Assembly: GCA_019313245.1 (NCBI GenBank)
Contig: JAFDBP010000210.1
Location: forward strand, 1-52,852
DNA length: 52,852 nucleotides
Reading direction: 5' to 3'
DNA from: Deltaproteobacteria bacterium
GTDB lineage: Bacteria > Myxococcota_A > UBA9160 > SMWR01
Numbering within the stretch: the first letter of the stretch is position 1; each line of letters starts with the position of its first letter. Positions 1 through 9,642 of this stretch are shown in pieces. The notes below the pieces were generated by a model that had not been told where the DNA came from, searched no databases, and saw nothing but the letters and a program-made list of their open reading frames with translations. The translations under genes and the position numbers were made by a program.

Positions 1-41
1 ACTTCCTCAAGGGCATCTTCGAGCACATCAAGCGGCCCTGA
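1..41 (+). CDS. C-terminal end of an unidentified CDS (partial)
   Basis: One frame is open from the window edge and ends at TGA 39-41, reading FLKGIFEHIKRP. The codons are GC-rich in the third position like the neighbouring genes. It lies 156 bp upstream of ribBA, so a riboflavin-pathway gene such as riboflavin synthase is possible from usual gene order. Twelve residues are too few to identify it. Confidence 0.35.
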   Translation, partial: FLKGIFEHIKRP

Positions 42-197
42 AGGCCAGCCCGCAGCCGCCCGCAGCGCCGCCCCTGCCGTGCGACCCGCCTGATTTGACA
101 CGCGAAATCGCCGCTGATAGGGTCAGGTGACCGCCGCAAGCCGCGACCCCGCCTACAGTTCGGAGCCGCAACCCCCAGTTCGGGAGCCCTCTCGGCC

Positions 198-1373
<1,176 letters not shown>

Positions 1374-1469
1374 CGCTTGCCGCTCGAAATCGTCCCCAAC
1401 GAAAGAAACCTCGAATACCTTCGCACCAAGAAGGAAAAACTCGGGCACGTTCTCGATCTGATGAGTTGA
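1374..1469 (+). other. ribBA: Orphaned in-frame C-terminal tail of ribBA
   Basis: Directly after the TAG at 1371-1373 the same frame continues for 31 codons: RLPLEIVPNERNLEYLRTKK, then a segment ending GHVLDLMS, closed by TGA 1467-1469. This is the expected RibA C-terminus, recalled from family members as (E)RLPLEI..N..YL.TK..KLGH. A single G-to-T change of a GAG codon would explain the interruption. Confidence 0.8.
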
Positions 1470-1537
1470 TCGACCGGGAGGCGCCGGGATCGGGCCGGGC
1501 CAGGTCGGAGCGGATCGGGTGAAAACGGGGTGCCAGA

Positions 1538-2524
1538 TTGTTTGAATCCGTCGAATCGGTCCAACGCGAACTCGCGAAGCTGAACTACATCTGCGATGCC
1601 AGGATCGCGACGGTCGTCTTTCTCGCGCAGAGACTCGAGAAGCCCGTGTTGATCGAGGGTCCCGCGGGCGTCGGCAAGACCGAGCTCGCAAAGGCGGCCG
1701 CGGCCGCGACCGGTAGCCAGCTCATCCGACTGCAGTGCTACGAAGGCCTGGACGAGGCCAAGGCCCTCTACGAGTGGGAGTATTCGAAGCAGCTGCTCTA
1801 CACCCAGATCCTGAAAGAGCGCTTTTCGGATGTCATGCGCGGTGCGAAGACGGTGCGCGAGGCGGCCGAGCGCGTGGGAGAGGAGGACAGCGTGTTCTTC
1901 TCCGAGAACTTCCTGGTCCCGCGCCCGTTGATGAACGCGATCACGGCGGATATCCCGACGCTGCTGCTCATCGACGAGGTCGACAAGGGCGACCCCGAAT
2001 TCGAGGCGTTTCTGCTCGAAGTGCTTTCGGATTTTCAGGTCACGGTGCCGGAGGTCGGCACGATCCGGGCCACGCAGCGCCCGTTGGTGTTTCTGACTTC
2101 GAACAACAGCCGTGAGATGAGCGATGCCCTCAAGCGCCGCTGTCTTCACCTGTTCATCGATTTCCCGAACGCCGACCTCGAAACCCGGATTCTGGAGGCC
2201 AAGGTTCCCGAGGCGGGAAAGAAGCTCAGCGCAGATCTGGTGCGAATGATGCAGGCGCTGCGGGAGCTCGACCTGAAGAAGACGCCTTCGATCAGCGAGA
2301 CGCTCGATTGGGCGCGGGCGCTGCTCGCGCTCAACGCTGTGGAGCTGGATAGCGACATGGTCGCCAGGACGCTCAACGTCATCCTCAAATACGAGGGCGA
2401 TGTTCGAAAGGCCGAGGGCGAACTCGAGAAGTTTCTCGCGAAGCCCGCCGACGATCGGCGGACGGACGCCGCGGCGGCAGCTTCCGCGCGGGCAGCCGCG
2501 AAAGGCGCACCGCGCCAGGCGTGA
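1538..2524 (+). CDS. MoxR-family AAA+ ATPase
   Basis: A 328-aa AAA+ ATPase of the MoxR/CoxD class. Walker A is GPAGVGKT (about residue 35), Walker B is LLLIDEVDK (about 147), and the sensor-1 region LTSNNSREMSDALKRRC follows. MoxR ATPases usually work as chaperones with a VWA-domain partner to mature or insert cofactors in a client complex. The partner is the next gene, 9 bp downstream, so the two form an operon. The start is TTG 1538, because an in-frame TGA at 1520-1522 excludes a longer product; the ribosome-binding site is weak. The C-terminus is Ala/Arg-rich. The client cannot be told from the window: no CO dehydrogenase or methanol dehydrogenase genes are present. Confidence 0.9.
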   Translation: MFESVESVQRELAKLNYICDARIATVVFLAQRLEKPVLIEGPAGVGKTELAKAAAAATGSQLIRLQCYEGLDEAKALYEWEYSKQLLYTQILKERFSDVMRGAKTVREAAERVGEEDSVFFSENFLVPRPLMNAITADIPTLLLIDEVDKGDPEFEAFLLEVLSDFQVTVPEVGTIRATQRPLVFLTSNNSREMSDALKRRCLHLFIDFPNADLETRILEAKVPEAGKKLSADLVRMMQALRELDLKKTPSISETLDWARALLALNAVELDSDMVARTLNVILKYEGDVRKAEGELEKFLAKPADDRRTDAAAAASARAAAKGAPRQA

Positions 2525-2533
2525 CGCCGAGCC

Positions 2534-3955
2534 GTGCAGAAACACATCTTGGAATTCACCAACATCCTCCGGCGAGCCGGGGTGAGGGTCTCGACCGCTG
2601 AAGCGCTCGACGCCTTCAAGGCGCTGGAAGTCCTGTCGATCGACGATCGGGAAGTCTTTCGCAACGCACTGGGCGCCACCATGGTCAAGCGGGCTGCCGA
2701 CGTCGCGACCTTCGAAGAACTCTTCGGTCTCTACTGGTCGGGCTTCTACGACAGCCTGCGCGAAGCCTTCGACCAGGCGTCGGCGGGACTGCCCGAGCGG
2801 ATGGATTACGAGGCGCTGCTGCGGCAGATCGCCGAGTTGCTCCAGGACGTGGAGGGCGGGCCCGAGGCGCTTTCGGATCTCGCCCGGGCCATGCTCGCGG
2901 GCGATCTCGGCGAGCTCGAGTCGCTGATTCGCAGTGCGGCCGAGGAGGCCGGGGTCGGGCGGATCGAAAACTTCCTCCAGATCGGTTTCTTCAGTCGCCG
3001 AATCCTCGAGCGGATGGGTGCCGAGCGCGCGGAGGGAGAGCTTCGAGGGCTGACAGAACGGCTGCGCGCAGCCGGTATGCCGGACGACGAAGCCGAAGCC
3101 ATGGGCAGTCTGATCAACGGGCTGATGGATGCGATCCGCAAGAGCGTCCGCAACTTCACCGAGCGCGAAATCCAGCAGCGCAACCACGACTACATGGAAA
3201 AGTACCGGCAGGAGACCCTGCTCGAGAAGAGCTTCTACCACCTCACCGAAGACGAGGTGAGGAAGATGAGGGAGGTCGTAGAGCGGCTCGCCCAGAAGAT
3301 CAAGAACATCCTCACGATCCGGCGCAGGCGCATGAAGCGGGGAAAGCTCGATCTCCACCAGACACTCCGGCGCAACATGTCACACGGCGGGATTCCGTTC
3401 GAGATGGTTTGGAAGCACCGCAAGAAGGACCGGCCGAAGCTCGTGATCCTGTGCGACGTGTCGTCGTCGGTCGCGAACGTCTCGCGGTTCATGCTGCAAT
3501 TCTGTTACACGCTGCAGGAGGCCTTCACGAAGATTCGGTCGTTCATCTTCGTCTCGGATCTCGGCGAGGTGACCCACCTGTTCAAGGATGCCGACATCAA
3601 CGAGTCGATCGAGAGGGCGCTGCAGGGGGGCGGCGTCGTCAACGTCTACACCCGCTCCAACTTCGGCAACGCGTTCTACGTGTTTGCGCAGAATCACCTC
3701 TCTGCCGTCGACAAGAAGACGACGGTCTTGATCCTCGGTGACGCGCGGAACAACTACAACGACCCGAAGGCCTGGTGCCTGCGCGAAATCCACAACAGGG
3801 CCAAAGACCTCATCTGGTTGAATCCGGAGAACCCGAACGCCTGGGGATTCGGCGACAGCGTGATGAATCGCTACGCGCCGTTTGCGGACGTCGCTGAGGA
3901 ATGCCGCAATCTGCGGCAGCTCTCCAATCTGATCGACCGGTTGGTCTTGAGCTGA
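2534..3955 (+). CDS. VWA-domain protein of the CoxE type (MoxR partner)
   Basis: A 473-aa protein with a helical N-terminal half (about 1-280, Glu/Arg/Leu-rich) and a C-terminal von Willebrand A-like domain. The MIDAS motif is CDVSSSV (DxSxS, about residue 313), preceded by the basic RKKDRPKLVIL. This architecture is the CoxE-like family, the usual partner of MoxR ATPases. There is no signal peptide, so it is probably cytosolic. It starts at GTG 2534, 9 bp after the moxR stop, and is almost certainly cotranscribed with it. A 12-bp hairpin at 3995-4024 follows the stop by 39 bp. Confidence 0.88.
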   Translation: MQKHILEFTNILRRAGVRVSTAEALDAFKALEVLSIDDREVFRNALGATMVKRAADVATFEELFGLYWSGFYDSLREAFDQASAGLPERMDYEALLRQIAELLQDVEGGPEALSDLARAMLAGDLGELESLIRSAAEEAGVGRIENFLQIGFFSRRILERMGAERAEGELRGLTERLRAAGMPDDEAEAMGSLINGLMDAIRKSVRNFTEREIQQRNHDYMEKYRQETLLEKSFYHLTEDEVRKMREVVERLAQKIKNILTIRRRRMKRGKLDLHQTLRRNMSHGGIPFEMVWKHRKKDRPKLVILCDVSSSVANVSRFMLQFCYTLQEAFTKIRSFIFVSDLGEVTHLFKDADINESIERALQGGGVVNVYTRSNFGNAFYVFAQNHLSAVDKKTTVLILGDARNNYNDPKAWCLREIHNRAKDLIWLNPENPNAWGFGDSVMNRYAPFADVAEECRNLRQLSNLIDRLVLS

Positions 3956-3987
3956 GGCGCGCGAAATGCGCTCTTCGAAAGCCAGCC

Positions 3988-4024
3988 AAAAGAAAACTGC
4001 CCCGCCGAGAACGGCGGGGCAGTT
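3988..4024 (-). terminator. Intrinsic terminator with a 12-bp perfect stem
   Basis: Arms 3995-4006 and 4013-4024 are perfect inverted repeats (AACTGCCCCGCC/GGCGGGGCAGTT) around a 6-nt loop. On the minus strand the stem runs into TTTTCTTTT. On the plus strand no T tract follows, although the hairpin may also define the 3' end of the MoxR-VWA mRNA. Confidence 0.7.
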
Positions 4025-4160
4025 CGTAAATAGGAGGGCGGTGGATGGATGATGGGGGGTGAGAGGTTGGACATTTCGGTCAGAAATGCCAAATCCACCG
4101 CCGCTCCATAATCGAAAGCGTTGGCCTGGCTTGTCTGTAGGCTCTCCTGTCAAATGGCCT
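3988..4160 (-). ncRNA. Candidate small RNA (about 173 nt), intergenic, minus strand
   Basis: No plausible ORF fills 3956-4428. Read on the minus strand, the region has all parts of a stand-alone RNA gene: a promoter at 4167-4195 giving a start near 4160, a long nested hairpin, and an intrinsic terminator ending near 3988. In the hairpin, the 10-bp outer stem 4037-4046/4093-4102 is perfect and extends by 4 more pairs (4033-4036/4104-4107) across a one-base bulge. The inner stem is 4067-4070/4089-4092 plus 4072-4077/4083-4088 with a 5-nt loop. Between the stems, bases 4047-4064 stay unpaired and on this strand are C-rich (CCTCTCACCCCCC). I do not recognise it as 6S, SRP, tmRNA or RNase P RNA. 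The hairpins also exist on the plus strand, but promoter and T tract fit only the minus strand. Confidence 0.55.
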
Positions 4161-4166
4161 GGTGTC

Positions 4167-4195
4167 AGTATGCGGTGCGCGGCGCGATTAGTCAA
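4167..4195 (-). promoter_or_regulatory. Sigma70-type promoter of the candidate sRNA
   Basis: On the minus strand TTGACT (plus 4190-4195) and CATACT (plus 4167-4172) are separated by exactly 17 bases. That is 5/6 and 4/6 matches to the consensus. Transcription would start near 4160 and run towards the terminator at 4024-3988. Confidence 0.5.
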
Positions 4196-4233
4196 ACCGT
4201 ATTTGTGTTTTGCTCCACTCCTGTTGGAACGGC

Positions 4234-4261
4234 TTGAATTTACTCTTATTTTTCGAATAGT
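4234..4261 (+). promoter_or_regulatory. Possible promoter for miaB in an AT-rich island
   Basis: TTGAAT (4234-4239), a 16-bp spacer and AATAGT (4256-4261) lie in the only AT-rich stretch of this intergenic region (about 4225-4275). It is divergent from the candidate sRNA promoter and about 170 bp upstream of the miaB start. The match is moderate. Confidence 0.3.
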
Positions 4262-4428
4262 TCGATAAACTTGTGAATGTTGGAGGTGAATCCGCCGGAG
4301 CTGGCCGCGGGAGCGTTTGGCCGCGGAAGCCCGTTCCGGTAGCCTCAGACGGCCCCTCCGTGGAGTTCGCCTCACGAGGAGCTCCTGGAACATCGGCCAC
4401 CGCGCGGCGCGCGGATTACGGAGGCCCC

Positions 4429-4494
4429 TTGACCACGCCCCGGCGCTTTTGGATCCGCACCCACGGTTGCCAGATGAACGTCCACGACTCGTAA
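4429..4494 (+). pseudogene. miaB: N-terminal fragment of miaB cut off by an in-frame TAA
   Basis: GGAGG at 4420-4424 precedes TTG 4429. The frame then reads LTTPRRFWIRTHGCQMNVHD and S before TAA 4492-4494. THGCQMN..DS is the conserved start of MiaB and carries the first cysteine of its N-terminal Fe-S cluster. After the TAA the same frame continues KVANLLLHDGW and joins the main ORF. Homologues have an acidic or polar residue here, most simply GAA. This 21-codon piece plus the 457-aa ORF makes a full-length MiaB. Confidence 0.8.
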
Positions 4495-4542
4495 AAGGTC
4501 GCGAATCTGCTGCTCCACGACGGTTGGGAGACAGCCCGCGAA

Positions 4543-5916
4543 ATGGACGACGCGGATCTGCTGATCCTCAATACCTGTTCGATTCGCGACAAAGCGGAAC
4601 ACCGCCTCTACAGCGAACTGGGGAAGCTGCGCGAGTGGAAGGCGTTGGCCCGAGGCCGCGCCGTCGGTGTGGCGGGGTGCGTCGCGCAACAGCAGGGCGA
4701 CGCGCTGTTGCGGCGGTTTCCCCAGCTGGATTTCGTCTACGGCACCCACAACCTGCGCCGGGTTCCGGAGATGGCCGCGGCGGCGTTTCGCGGGGTGCGC
4801 GACTCGCAGACCGAAGAGAGCCGCTCGCAGGAGCGCTTCGACCTGCCGTCGCGCCACCCATCGCTCGAGGGGGATCCGGCCGGCCGGGCTTTCGTCACGG
4901 TGATGGAGGGCTGCGACATGTTCTGCAGCTTCTGCATCGTGCCCTCCACGAGGGGGCGGGAGATCAGCCGCGCGGGCGCCGAGATCGTCGCCGAATCGCG
5001 AAACCTGGTCGCCTCTGGGATTCGAGAACTCACGCTGCTCGGTCAGACGGTGAACGCCTACGGTCGCCACGATCGCAGGCGCGCCGATGCGCGCGCGGAG
5101 CGCGAAGCCGGCGCCGCGTTGGCTTTGGCGCCCGAGGATTCGCGCGAATCCTTCGCGGGCTTGCTGGCCCGGATCGCGAAGATTCCGGGGCTCGCGCGAC
5201 TTCGGTACATCAGTCCGCATCCGATCTTCTTCGACGAGGACCTCATCCGCGCGCACGCCGAGCTCGAGGTGCTCTGTCCGCACATCCACCTTCCACTCCA
5301 GAGCGGATCCAGCCGAACCCTCGAGCGAATGAGAAGGCGGCACACTGCGGGCGAGTACCGGCAACTGGTGGAGAGACTGCGCGAGAGCCGGCCCGACCTC
5401 GCGATCACCACGGATCTGATCGTCGGCTTTCCGGGCGAAACCGATGCCGATTTTGCCGAAACCCTCGCGTTGGTTCGAGAAGTTTCTTTTACAGACTCGT
5501 TTATCTTCAAGTATTCGCCGCGACCCGGAACCGCTGCGAGGTCGCTGGATGGCGAGGTCTCCGATGCTGTCGCCCAGGCCCGGTTGGAGGAACTCCAGGA
5601 TCTGCAGCGCTCGCTCACGCTGCAGGCCCACCGGGCCCGCGTGGGAGAAGTGGCCGAAATTCTCGTGGAGGGACCGAGTCGCCGCGGTGGTGCGCAGCTC
5701 TCGGGGCGAGATCCGTTTCACCGCATCGTCAATTTTTCAACCGAGGCGGAATCCCCGCCCGCACCGGGCAGTCTGATCCGGGTCGAAATCGTGGACGCGA
5801 CCCCACACTCGCTGATCGGCGTCTGGAGTGGGGCTGTCGACGACGATCGTCCGCCGAGAATCGTGAAGATGGGAGCGTCAATTGCCGATGAACGAAGGGC
5901 CGTGATCAGCAGCTAG
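4543..5916 (+). CDS. miaB: MiaB: tRNA-2-methylthio-N6-dimethylallyladenosine synthase, N-terminus interrupted
   Basis: Radical-SAM methylthiotransferase that converts i6A37 to ms2i6A37 in tRNAs reading UNN codons. It needs two [4Fe-4S] clusters. The UPF0004 domain keeps two of its three cluster cysteines here (LNTCSIRDKAE, VAGCVAQQ). The radical-SAM motif CxxxCxxC is MEGCDMFCSFCIVP, and a C-terminal TRAM domain follows. The first ATG after the premature TAA (4492-4494) is at 4543, which would make a 457-aa protein lacking THGCQMN and its cysteine; the intact frame would start at TTG 4429. An Ala/Arg-rich insert of about 20 residues follows QTVNAYG compared with E. coli MiaB. Because the third cysteine is needed for the auxiliary cluster, the short product is probably inactive unless the TAA is an error or is read through. 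Confidence 0.9.
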   Translation: MDDADLLILNTCSIRDKAEHRLYSELGKLREWKALARGRAVGVAGCVAQQQGDALLRRFPQLDFVYGTHNLRRVPEMAAAAFRGVRDSQTEESRSQERFDLPSRHPSLEGDPAGRAFVTVMEGCDMFCSFCIVPSTRGREISRAGAEIVAESRNLVASGIRELTLLGQTVNAYGRHDRRRADARAEREAGAALALAPEDSRESFAGLLARIAKIPGLARLRYISPHPIFFDEDLIRAHAELEVLCPHIHLPLQSGSSRTLERMRRRHTAGEYRQLVERLRESRPDLAITTDLIVGFPGETDADFAETLALVREVSFTDSFIFKYSPRPGTAARSLDGEVSDAVAQARLEELQDLQRSLTLQAHRARVGEVAEILVEGPSRRGGAQLSGRDPFHRIVNFSTEAESPPAPGSLIRVEIVDATPHSLIGVWSGAVDDDRPPRIVKMGASIADERRAVISS

Positions 5917-6075
5917 CGGCCCGTGGCCTGCGGGGCGCTACGGTTGTTGAGAAGCAGTGCTGCGCATTGTTTCTCACCGCGGCGAGCGCCTTCGGGTGCA
6001 CGGAATCGAGGGGAGCGCGCGACGACCGAATCGGACAATCCGGTGCGGCGCGCGCACACGCGTGAGGGGAAGCGG

Positions 6076-7935
6076 ATGCCCAAAGGGCGCATCCTGGCCG
6101 TGGACGACCAGCGTTACTTCCGCGAGTTGCTGGAAGGAATGCTGACCGAGGCCGGTTTCGAGGTGCAAACTGCGGCTAGCGCCGAAGAAGCCCTTCAAGT
6201 TCTAGAGCGCTCCACGTTCGACATTCTGTTGACGGATCTCGTGATGCCCCAGATGGACGGGAACGAGCTCGTCCATCGCGTCAAGCAGCGCAACCCCGAT
6301 CAGGACGTCGTCGTGGTGACCGGGGTGGTCGACGTCAAGGCCGCCGTCGACGCGATGAAACTCGGAGCCGCCGAGTATCTACTCAAACCTTTCGATTCCG
6401 ACACGCTGGCGAGCACGTTGGAAGGCGTGCTGCAGAGTCGCCGCCTGCGCAACGAACACACCAAGCTGCTGAATGAAAACATCGAATACCTGGACGAGCG
6501 CAGTCTGATCCAGCGCGCGACCGCGCTGTTCGGCTTTCTGACCGTGGAACCGCTCGCCGAGCGGATCATCGACGGATTGTGCGTCGAGACCGGCGCCCAG
6601 GGGGGAGTGCTCTGGGTCGGCTCGAACCCGGATGGCGACGCGTTGGAGTTGGTCTGCGCGCGTGGCTTGGTGCGGGTGGAGGGCGAGCAGGAACGGGTCG
6701 CGCTCGAGGACTTGCCGCGAGAACTCGCGGATTCGACCGCGATGTCGGCCGTCTTGCACTGGGGCGATCGCGAGGGAGGCGACCGGGAGGCGCTCTATAT
6801 CGCCCTGCGCGACGAGTCTCGAATCGTCGGCCTGATCCGGCTGACCGACAAGCTCGGTGGCGAGGACTTCGATCCAGTCGATCGGTCCTGCGCCGAGAAG
6901 TTCTCTGAGTTTGCCCAGACCGCGCTCTGCAATGCGCTGCGCTACGGAGCTCTGGAGCGGAAGTCGGTCGAGGATGGAGCGACGGGAGCCACCGATTTCG
7001 AGTTCTTCTACAACTCGGTGCGCAACGAAATCGAAAAATCCAACCGCCACGGTCGTTGCTTCTCGGTCCTCAAGGTCGAAATCGGACCACTCGACGGATT
7101 GCGCGCGCAGTTCGGCGATGTGGCGTTTCGGCAGTGGGTCGGCAAGGCCGTCGCGCAATTGACGCGGCTCCAACGCTCCTCGGATCTGCTCTCGGTCGAT
7201 GGACAGGGGCGGTTTCTCGTGCTGCTTCCAGAGACCGATGCGCTGGGCGCCGCCATGTTCAAGCGGCGCGCATTCGACGAACTCCAGGCCAGCGATGTCC
7301 TCGCGATCCTGGGTCCCGGGAGCCGCGCCAAGATCCACGTCGCGGCCGCGAGCTACCCCTCGGACGGAACCCAACTCGAGTCGCTGCTGAGGCTGCTGGA
7401 CGAACGCATCGAGAGCGACGGCTCGAGCCTGGTGCGCGAGTGGGTGGTCGAAGACAAGCCGATTGCCGCGTGCCTCGGAACGCTGCTCGAAGGCGGGGCG
7501 GAAGAGCGCTGCGAGACGGTTTCGCAGATCGTCGAGTTCGTTCTGGCCGAGCCGGCTCGGCGTTCGGGGGTGCGATCGGTTTTGTTCGCAGCACCCGGAG
7601 AGATACTCGGCGAAGCGTTCGCCTCCGGCGTGACCGCCCTGCGCGGTCGCGTCGGCAAGACCGCGATATCGGTTCTGGGCGAGCCGCCCAAATCTGCCGT
7701 CGAACGAGATGAAGACGCTTCCGATACCTCGGCGGTGCGATGGGTATCGAAGCGGGAACTCGCAGGGCTGCCACCCTTCCTGATCTATTTCGGTGAGGGG
7801 TCCGCGTACGCGATGATCTGCGAAGAGGCTCCCGGCCGCGATCGCACGCGATTTTTCCACACCTGCGATCGCAACCTCGTCGAGCACCTGGCATTGCGGG
7901 CCCAACATGAACTGCACGGGTCGGAGATCGATTGA
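6076..7935 (+). CDS. Response regulator: REC-GAF-degenerate GGDEF-like protein
   Basis: A 619-aa cytosolic regulator. An N-terminal receiver domain (about 1-125) has acidic residues VDD, phospho-acceptor Asp in LLTDLVMPQMDG, a later Thr in VVVVTG and Lys in LLKPFD. A GAF-like region covers about 150-300. A region at about 320-430 follows the layout of a GGDEF domain but has DGQGRF where the signature should be, so diguanylate cyclase activity is unlikely. The C-terminal 180 residues are not recognised. ATG 6076 is chosen because GAGGGGA lies just upstream and the receiver fold starts there; the frame is open further up to 5923 without homology. Its stop overlaps the start of the next regulator, so both are translationally coupled. 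The cognate kinase is not in view. Confidence 0.82.
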   Translation: MPKGRILAVDDQRYFRELLEGMLTEAGFEVQTAASAEEALQVLERSTFDILLTDLVMPQMDGNELVHRVKQRNPDQDVVVVTGVVDVKAAVDAMKLGAAEYLLKPFDSDTLASTLEGVLQSRRLRNEHTKLLNENIEYLDERSLIQRATALFGFLTVEPLAERIIDGLCVETGAQGGVLWVGSNPDGDALELVCARGLVRVEGEQERVALEDLPRELADSTAMSAVLHWGDREGGDREALYIALRDESRIVGLIRLTDKLGGEDFDPVDRSCAEKFSEFAQTALCNALRYGALERKSVEDGATGATDFEFFYNSVRNEIEKSNRHGRCFSVLKVEIGPLDGLRAQFGDVAFRQWVGKAVAQLTRLQRSSDLLSVDGQGRFLVLLPETDALGAAMFKRRAFDELQASDVLAILGPGSRAKIHVAAASYPSDGTQLESLLRLLDERIESDGSSLVREWVVEDKPIAACLGTLLEGGAEERCETVSQIVEFVLAEPARRSGVRSVLFAAPGEILGEAFASGVTALRGRVGKTAISVLGEPPKSAVERDEDASDTSAVRWVSKRELAGLPPFLIYFGEGSAYAMICEEAPGRDRTRFFHTCDRNLVEHLALRAQHELHGSEID

Positions 7936-9479
7936 GCGTGACGATTCTCATCGCAGATGGCGATTTCCAACGGGGCAAACGCCTGCTGGCCGCATGCGAG
8001 CAGCTCGGACTCGGCGCGAAGGTGGTCACCCACGGGGCGGCCGCTCTCGAGATTGCGCTGTCCGCACCCCCTTCGGTGTTGGTCGCGCAGTTTTCCCTGC
8101 CGTTGATCGACGGCGCGCAGCTGGGTGGGATCCTGCAGGCGAATCCGCGGACCCGCACGATGGGCGTGATCTATCTCGCCGATAACGGGATCGAGGCGGC
8201 GCGAAAGGGCCTGGGCGGCGAGATCGCCGGGCCGCCAGTCGACCCCGAGGCGGTCGCGCGTCGCGTCCAGGCGCTGCTGGAAGAGCGGCTTCAGGGCAAA
8301 GAGGAACTCGAACTGGCGAGCGAGGAGGGCAGCGGAGTCGGGGGGCAACTCTCGCAGCTGGCATTGGCCGATTTGCTCCAGCTCTTTCACGTCAGTCAGA
8401 AGACCGGCATCGTCGATCTGCGCCGCGGCAGCGACCCCGAGTCTGCGGAAGCCGGTCAGGTGTTGTTGCGGGCGGGCGAAATCGTCCACGCGGCGGTCGG
8501 TTCCATCACGGGCGAAAAGGCGCTCTACCGCCTGTTGGCCTGGGATCGCGGCGAGTTCAAATTTGCGCCCAAACCCGTCGGCGCAGAGCCCTCGATCGAC
8601 AAGCCGACGCGTTCGCTCCTGCAGGAGGGGCTGCGACAGAACCAGGAGTGGGCGCTTCACGCCGATAGCCTGCCGTCGCTCGACTCGAAGGTTCATCTGA
8701 AGATCCGTCGCTCGTCTCTGCCAGTCGTGATCCACCCGCTCACGCAAGAAGTGCTGCTGGTGCTCGAAGCCTACTCGCGGATCGGCGACGTGGTCGATCG
8801 CTGCTCGTTCCCCGACTATCAGGTGTTGCGCACACTGCGCACGCTGATTCAACGCGGCATGGTCGAGTTGCGCGAGGAGTCGGATGAGGCCGAGGCGCCG
8901 AAAGCGAGGCGACTGTTTTCGCACGCGCCGGGTGCGCGCCTGCGAGAGTGGATGGGCTTCGACGAGGCCCGCGCTGACGCGCCCCGCGATGCCCGTCTGC
9001 TGGTGGTGGCCGCCGACGCCGCGGCTGCGCGCGAATTCAGCCGGCTGATTTCGAACCTTCCCGGCGCGACGATTGGCGACAGCTCGGATTCCGGTCCGAT
9101 CGATCACCTGGGTGTGTTGGGCCGGCTCGAGGTCGACGACGAGGTCGGGATCGAATTCGTGGAGGTGCCCGCCGATCCGCGCTATTCCGCGCTCTGGCCG
9201 CTCGCCGCGCACGGCACCGTCGGCGTATTGATGGTCCTCACAGGCTCCGTTGCGGGCGCGTTGCAGGCGGTGCGTCCGGTTTCGGAGGCGCTGAGCGCGG
9301 TGCCGAGGGCGCGAATCTTTCACCTGCTGTTGCTCGAGAAAGACGCGGGAGTCGAGGCCGAAGCGCTGCGCGAGAACCTGTCGCTCTTCGACGACAGCTC
9401 GCTATTCCTGATCCCGATCGGGAAGGGCAACACCGCCGAGGTGCTGCTTCGCGAAATGTTCCTGCGGATCCTTCCCTGA
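7932..9479 (+). CDS. REC-like/DUF4388 regulator with a GTPase-like C-terminus
   Basis: 515 aa. A receiver-like domain (about 1-120, [10 protein letters not shown]) lacks a clear phospho-acceptor: the expected Asp is in a [13 protein letters not shown] context. A DUF4388 (PATAN-type) domain at about 135-215 reads [20 protein letters not shown] with GEIVHA and GEFKF. Such domains are frequent in deltaproteobacterial signalling proteins. A linker and an alpha/beta region (about 350-515, [16 protein letters not shown]) end the protein. It is reminiscent of small-GTPase-like modules but has no P-loop, so that reading is tentative. It starts at TTG 7932, overlapping the upstream TGA (7933-7935); GTG 7938 is an alternative. 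It forms a two-gene signalling operon with the REC-GAF protein. Confidence 0.75.
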   Translation: MSVTILIADGDFQRGKRLLAACEQLGLGAKVVTHGAAALEIALSAPPSVLVAQFSLPLIDGAQLGGILQANPRTRTMGVIYLADNGIEAARKGLGGEIAGPPVDPEAVARRVQALLEERLQGKEELELASEEGSGVGGQLSQLALADLLQLFHVSQKTGIVDLRRGSDPESAEAGQVLLRAGEIVHAAVGSITGEKALYRLLAWDRGEFKFAPKPVGAEPSIDKPTRSLLQEGLRQNQEWALHADSLPSLDSKVHLKIRRSSLPVVIHPLTQEVLLVLEAYSRIGDVVDRCSFPDYQVLRTLRTLIQRGMVELREESDEAEAPKARRLFSHAPGARLREWMGFDEARADAPRDARLLVVAADAAAAREFSRLISNLPGATIGDSSDSGPIDHLGVLGRLEVDDEVGIEFVEVPADPRYSALWPLAAHGTVGVLMVLTGSVAGALQAVRPVSEALSAVPRARIFHLLLLEKDAGVEAEALRENLSLFDDSSLFLIPIGKGNTAEVLLREMFLRILP

Positions 9480-9529
9480 CTTCGTCGCCGCGGCACCCCG
9501 CGGGCTAAAATGCCTGTGCTCTCGGTGGG

Positions 9530-9558
9530 TTGACCCATCTGCGCGCAGCCACTACCAT
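9530..9558 (+). promoter_or_regulatory. Putative guaB promoter
   Basis: TTGACC (9530-9535), a 17-bp spacer and TACCAT (9553-9558) lie 84 bp upstream of the guaB ATG, in the 163-bp gap after the DUF4388 gene. The match is 5/6 and 4/6. Confidence 0.45.
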
Positions 9559-9642
9559 CCGCGCCAAGCGGAGTCGCGGAACCTGATGGAGACCGCGCGC
9601 TCCCTCTGTCCACCCCGAAAAAGTGAGCGAAAAAGCATCGAC

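Noticed and set aside
3988-4160. 6S, SRP, tmRNA or RNase P RNA for the intergenic RNA
   Set aside because: The SRP GGUCAGG..GGAAGGAAGC loop, the tmRNA ends and the RNase P core are absent, and the shape is not a 6S-type long hairpin with a central bubble.
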